Source: Hoylesella buccalis ATCC 35310 (GTDB lineage Bacteria > Bacteroidota > Bacteroidia > Bacteroidales > Bacteroidaceae). Taken from it: a stretch of DNA of 45,842 nucleotides. The notes beneath the pieces are model-generated. The model did no database searches, had not been told where the DNA came from, and was given only the letters and a program-made list of their open reading frames with translations. Numbering within the stretch: position 1 is the first letter of the stretch; each line of letters begins with the position of its first letter. Position numbers and translations under genes: made by a program. Below are positions 42,741 through 45,842 of this stretch, piece by piece. The stretch covers positions 1 through 45,842 of the forward strand of contig NZ_ADEG01000095.1 of assembly GCF_000177075.1 (NCBI RefSeq), read 5' to 3'.

Positions 42741-43192
42741 GAACATTACTTAAATTCCTCTGTATATTTGCCTTAGTTGTGGGATTATCTTCCTGCGGAA
42801 ATGAAGACGAAGAATTCGAAAATATAGATTTCAAGGTCACTGGCATCGAATTGCACGATGTGAGTGTTAACAACCATACACATGTTGGTACATTGTTAGC
42901 TGAAGGAGGAACGATTACTTTCGAAGCTAAAGGAAAAAATAAAGATTCTGGTTTTGTGAGTGAGGTCTCTTGTGGAAGTTATCGATGGGACAGATCACAA
43001 CAACAGGACATTCAATATCCTCAAACTATCTGTAATGAGGATTGGGGACAAGTTACTATAACTTCTGTTTTACCACATACAACAAAAGTCGTTATAACAC
43101 CAAACGCAACTGGTTCAACCAGAGAAATCCGAGTTATATTTGGTGGGGCTTATAAGACATCGATTGTTTACATAAGACAACCAAGTATGTAG
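42737..43192 (+). CDS. small hypothetical lipoprotein
   Basis: A 151-residue protein with a type II signal peptide (MRTLLKFLCIFALVVGLSSC; Cys at about residue 20), followed by acidic NEDEEFE. The mature part looks all-beta, about 125 residues, possibly a single immunoglobulin-like or BACON-like domain (TLLAEGGTITFEAKG to KTSIVYIRQ). No catalytic motif is seen. Its codons are AT-rich compared with pyrH and sucCD, suggesting different origin. Remnants of coding sequence lie on both sides; the one at 43315 resembles the segment just after its lipobox. Confidence 0.7.
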   Translation: MRTLLKFLCIFALVVGLSSCGNEDEEFENIDFKVTGIELHDVSVNNHTHVGTLLAEGGTITFEAKGKNKDSGFVSEVSCGSYRWDRSQQQDIQYPQTICNEDWGQVTITSVLPHTTKVVITPNATGSTREIRVIFGGAYKTSIVYIRQPSM

Positions 43193-43314
43193 ATAGTTCC
43201 TCTTCAAAGAATGGGATATACCAGTTCTATCACGCTGTGAATATCACGAACATGCTGCAAATCAACAGGAAGCGAGATTTCATACCGATAAAATAATTAG
43301 ATGGATAATAATAT

Positions 43315-43470
43315 AATGATGATGATTTTGAGAATATAAATTTCAATGACAAAGTTAATCATTTATTGACAGGTAACATAGAGCAAACAGCAAAATCTGT
43401 CAAGCGATTTTTGGGTAAAAACTCCCCCACTCTCCCTCTCCAAACAAACTCATTGCATAAAGCCCCTTAA
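43315..43470 (+). pseudogene. possible decayed paralogue of the lipoprotein
   Basis: A 51-codon open stretch begins NDDDFENINFNDKV, resembling NEDEEFENIDFKVTG at residues about 22-36 of the lipoprotein at 42737, with matching DNA over about 35 bp. After this the similarity ends. It has no start codon. It may be a truncated tandem copy. The rest of 43193-43605 holds only the hairpin at 43460-43512. Confidence 0.3.
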
Positions 43471-43512
43471 AGCATGCAGATTAGCGTGTAATCTACATGC
43501 TTTAAGGGGCTT
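43460..43512. terminator. very long perfect hairpin between the lipoprotein gene and sucD
   Basis: AAGCCCCTTAAAGCATG (43460-43476) and CATGCTTTAAGGGGCTT (43496-43512) are perfect 17-bp arms. Inside, AGATTA pairs with TAATCT around loop GCGTG. It sits between two convergent genes and could stop transcription from both sides, though neither side has a strong T-run. Confidence 0.6.
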
Positions 43513-43605
43513 AACTCTATGCTTTTGTTTCAACATCAGGAACAAGTAGGAAAGTCAAGCGTTACACGTTAGCTTATCCTACTCATTCTCAGATATTTAC
43601 AACTG

Positions 43606-44472
43606 TTACATGCGCTCTTTCAACAAGGCAGGGATTTCGCAGGTTTCGCGAGCCACTGGCACGCCTGCGGCTTCAAAAGCGGCAATCTTCTCGGCTGCCG
43701 TTCCCGAACCACTGGAAATAATGGCACCCGCATGTCCCATTTGTTTGCCCTTTGGAGCCTCGCGCCCAGAGATGAAAGCCACCACGGGTTTGGTAACATG
43801 CTGTTTGATATAGTCGGCTGCACGCTCTTCTGCGTCGCCACCAATCTCACCAATAAGGGCGATACTGTCTGTCTCTGGGTCGTTTTGGAACATCTCCAAC
43901 AAGTCTTGGAAATACAACCCCACGATGGGATCACCACCTACACCCACTGCGGTAGACTGTCCAAAGCCAGCAGCAGTGAGGTCAGCAACCACCTGATAGG
44001 TCAATGTTCCGCTACGACTAATCACACCCGTGTGCCCCTTCTTAAAGATATTGGTTGGCATAATGCCCACCATACTTTCTTCAGGAGAAATCAATCCCGG
44101 GCAGTTAGGACCTATCAACTTGGCTCCTTTGTCGGAGATGTAACGATAAGCCTCAACGACATCCAGCGTTGGTACGCCCTCTGTAATACAAATAATCAAC
44201 TGAATGCCGGCATCGGCAGCCTCGAGCATGGCATCTTTGGCAAAGGCTGCTGGCACAAAAATCACCGAAGTGTTGGCACCTGTAGCTTTCACTGCATCTT
44301 TTACCGTATTAAAAACAGGAATTCCTGCAACCTCTTGTCCAGCCTTGCCAGGCGAAGTTCCACCTACCACATTGGTTCCATACTCCTTCATTTTCGTGGC
44401 ATGGAAACTGCCATCTCGTCCTGTAATTCCTTGGACAATTAACTTTGTATCGTGATTAATTAATATACTCAT
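43606..44472 (-). CDS. sucD: succinate--CoA ligase subunit alpha
   Basis: A 288-residue alpha subunit of succinyl-CoA synthetase. It binds CoA through the Rossmann domain ([20 protein letters not shown], then GGTSPGKAG) and carries the phosphorylated active-site His in [17 protein letters not shown]. Together with SucC it interconverts succinyl-CoA and succinate with nucleotide phosphorylation, in Bacteroidales at the junction of the reductive TCA branch and propionate formation. It follows sucC by 30 bp on the same strand. Confidence 0.97.
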   Translation of the reverse strand: MSILINHDTKLIVQGITGRDGSFHATKMKEYGTNVVGGTSPGKAGQEVAGIPVFNTVKDAVKATGANTSVIFVPAAFAKDAMLEAADAGIQLIICITEGVPTLDVVEAYRYISDKGAKLIGPNCPGLISPEESMVGIMPTNIFKKGHTGVISRSGTLTYQVVADLTAAGFGQSTAVGVGGDPIVGLYFQDLLEMFQNDPETDSIALIGEIGGDAEERAADYIKQHVTKPVVAFISGREAPKGKQMGHAGAIISSGSGTAAEKIAAFEAAGVPVARETCEIPALLKERM

Positions 44473-44502
44473 CGCTTTATAGATTTAACATGGTTAGATA
44501 TC

Positions 44503-45651
44503 TTATTTGTTCATGCACTGTTGAGCCAACTCTACAGCCTTTTTACCAGCCTCGCTCATGGTCTTAGCCACATGGAACTTGGTTCCTTTCAACAACTCGC
44601 GACCCTCCGCTTCGTTGGTACCAGTGAGTCGGATGACGATTGGCATGTCGGTATCGAGCATCTTAAACGCTTCGATTAATCCCTTTGCCACATCGTCGCA
44701 ACGTGTGATACCACCAAAGATGTTAATGAGAACCACCCGTACATGACTGTCACTGAGTAACAGTTTCATCGCCTCGACAATCTTCGTAGGATTAGAACTA
44801 CCACCAATGTCCAAGAAATTGGCAGGATTACCACCATACAGTTTAATCATATCCATGGTTGCCATTGCCAGTCCGGCACCGTTCACCATGCATCCAATCT
44901 CACCACCAAGGTTGACATAACTAAATCCTTTGTCTTTAGCATCCTGCTCCTTGCGCTCTTCTGCCGTAGGCTCAAAGAGTTCGAAAACATCAGGATGACG
45001 ATACAAAGCATTGTTATCGAAAGTCATCTTGGCATCAATCGCCTTCACCTCTCCACTCTTGGTCACTACTAATGGATTGATTTCTGCCAACGAAGCGTCT
45101 TTCTCTTTGAAGAGACGGTACAGATTTTGGAAAACTGGAACGGCCTGATTCACTAACGCTTTGTCATCGAAAAGACAAAAAGCAGCTTCTCTTGCCAGAT
45201 AATCGGGCATGCCAATAAGCGGGTCAATGGGTATCTTATGGATTTTTTCGGGTGTATTTTTAGCAACCGACTCGATGTCCATACCACCCTCACGACTTAA
45301 CATCAGAATGGCAGACTTTACTTTTCGGTCGATGACAATACTTACATAATACTCTGACGCAATATCAATAGCCTCGCCTACCAAGATACGATCGACGGTA
45401 AAGCCTTTGATATCCATACCTAAAATTTGAGAAGCATATTCTCTAAGTTGTTCTTCTCCTTTAGCAACTTTCACGCCGCCAGCCTTTCCACGACCACCCG
45501 TATGCACTTGGGCCTTTACAACTGCACGCTCTGATCCTAAGGATTGGTAAGCTGATACGGCCTCATCGACCGTCCGACACAATACACTCTTGTCTACTGG
45601 CAAATGGTACTGTGCAAACAAGGCTTTCGCCTGATATTCATGAACCTTCAT
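44503..45651 (-). CDS. sucC: succinate--CoA ligase [ADP-forming] subunit beta
   Basis: A 382-residue beta subunit with an N-terminal ATP-grasp domain (MKVHEYQAKALFAQYHLPV, then VVKAQVHTGGRGKAGGVK for nucleotide binding). Metal-binding LAEINPLVVTKSGEVKAIDAK follows. The C-terminal CoA-ligase domain has GAGLAMATMDMIKLYGG, ANFLDIGGSSNP and NIFGGITRCDDVAKG. It is the first gene of the sucCD operon, with a promoter at 45691-45698 on the minus strand. Confidence 0.97.
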   Translation of the reverse strand: MKVHEYQAKALFAQYHLPVDKSVLCRTVDEAVSAYQSLGSERAVVKAQVHTGGRGKAGGVKVAKGEEQLREYASQILGMDIKGFTVDRILVGEAIDIASEYYVSIVIDRKVKSAILMLSREGGMDIESVAKNTPEKIHKIPIDPLIGMPDYLAREAAFCLFDDKALVNQAVPVFQNLYRLFKEKDASLAEINPLVVTKSGEVKAIDAKMTFDNNALYRHPDVFELFEPTAEERKEQDAKDKGFSYVNLGGEIGCMVNGAGLAMATMDMIKLYGGNPANFLDIGGSSNPTKIVEAMKLLLSDSHVRVVLINIFGGITRCDDVAKGLIEAFKMLDTDMPIVIRLTGTNEAEGRELLKGTKFHVAKTMSEAGKKAVELAQQCMNK

Positions 45652-45690
45652 GGCAATTTGTTTTGTTAGTAAATAGTTTTGTTAACCTTG

Positions 45691-45698
45691 CAAATATA
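45691..45698 (-). promoter_or_regulatory. -7 promoter element of sucCD
   Basis: On the minus strand it reads TATATTTG, followed by C, about 40 bp before the sucC start. The remaining bases to the window end show no gene. Confidence 0.65.
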
Positions 45699-45842
45699 AT
45701 GCTTTTTTTGTGTACGATGACAAAAAAGGATAAAAATCACCACTCGAAATGTTAACGATTTAAAATGACGGGAACATTGGCTGTGACAAAATCGTAGACG
45801 GTGGTAAATTTTCCTCCCAAAATTAAACTTTATTGCTTTTAG

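Overview
The window looks like a chromosomal segment of a Bacteroidales bacterium, most likely a Prevotella-type genus (inference). The evidence is recurrent promoters with the Bacteroidota -7 element TAnnTTTG (often TATTTTTGC or TATATTTGC, several with TTG/TTTG about 19-21 nt upstream), lipoproteins with Bacteroidota-type lipoboxes, a TamB-TamL pair, an acetyl-type MetA and a fused NapH/NapG-like iron-sulphur protein. No rRNA or tRNA gene was seen.

Region 1 (1-10.8 kb) is accessory and rearranged. It opens with the leader-distal end of a CRISPR array (1-396), followed by a secreted YncE-propeller/phosphoesterase (598-3066, minus). A 3' fragment of a DASS/SLC13 anion symporter (3368-3737, minus) is joined to the 3' remnant of an unknown plus-strand gene. 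The AT-rich gap behind it carries, on the minus strand at about 4264-4355, a complete-looking type II tracrRNA whose anti-repeat pairs with the CRISPR repeat at the window start. No cas gene lies in the window. After it come an orphan lipoprotein (5182-6636), an ORF-less group II intron remnant (6679-7344) directly behind an intrinsic terminator, a second but 5'-truncated DASS symporter (7409-8656), a small membrane protein and an AAA+/DUF4143 ATPase.

Region 2 (10.8-24 kb) is mostly housekeeping: trxA and dnaE (minus); psd-pssA-DUF4834, which make phosphatidylethanolamine; an XRE regulator overlapping an AlbA/Schlafen-like ATP-binding protein with a 21-bp tandem repeat; then metA, a U32 peptidase-family protein and a zinc-ribbon membrane protein as a tight operon. 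A candidate structured RNA with its own promoter and terminator-like hairpin sits at 23547-23750.

Region 3 (24-46 kb): tamB-tamL (outer-membrane assembly), yccF, a large membrane iron-sulphur protein, umuDC with a palindromic promoter site, tdk plus an AI-2E transporter diverging from rsmI plus a coiled-coil lipoprotein, tadA diverging from yraN-birA, pyrH, a small lipoprotein among coding remnants, and sucCD (minus). Intergenic gaps hold hairpins and short repeats that no gene explains.

The main observation is the split type II CRISPR RNA pair: array and tracrRNA about 3.9 kb apart, convergent, separated by unrelated and rearranged genes, with the effector genes outside the window or lost.
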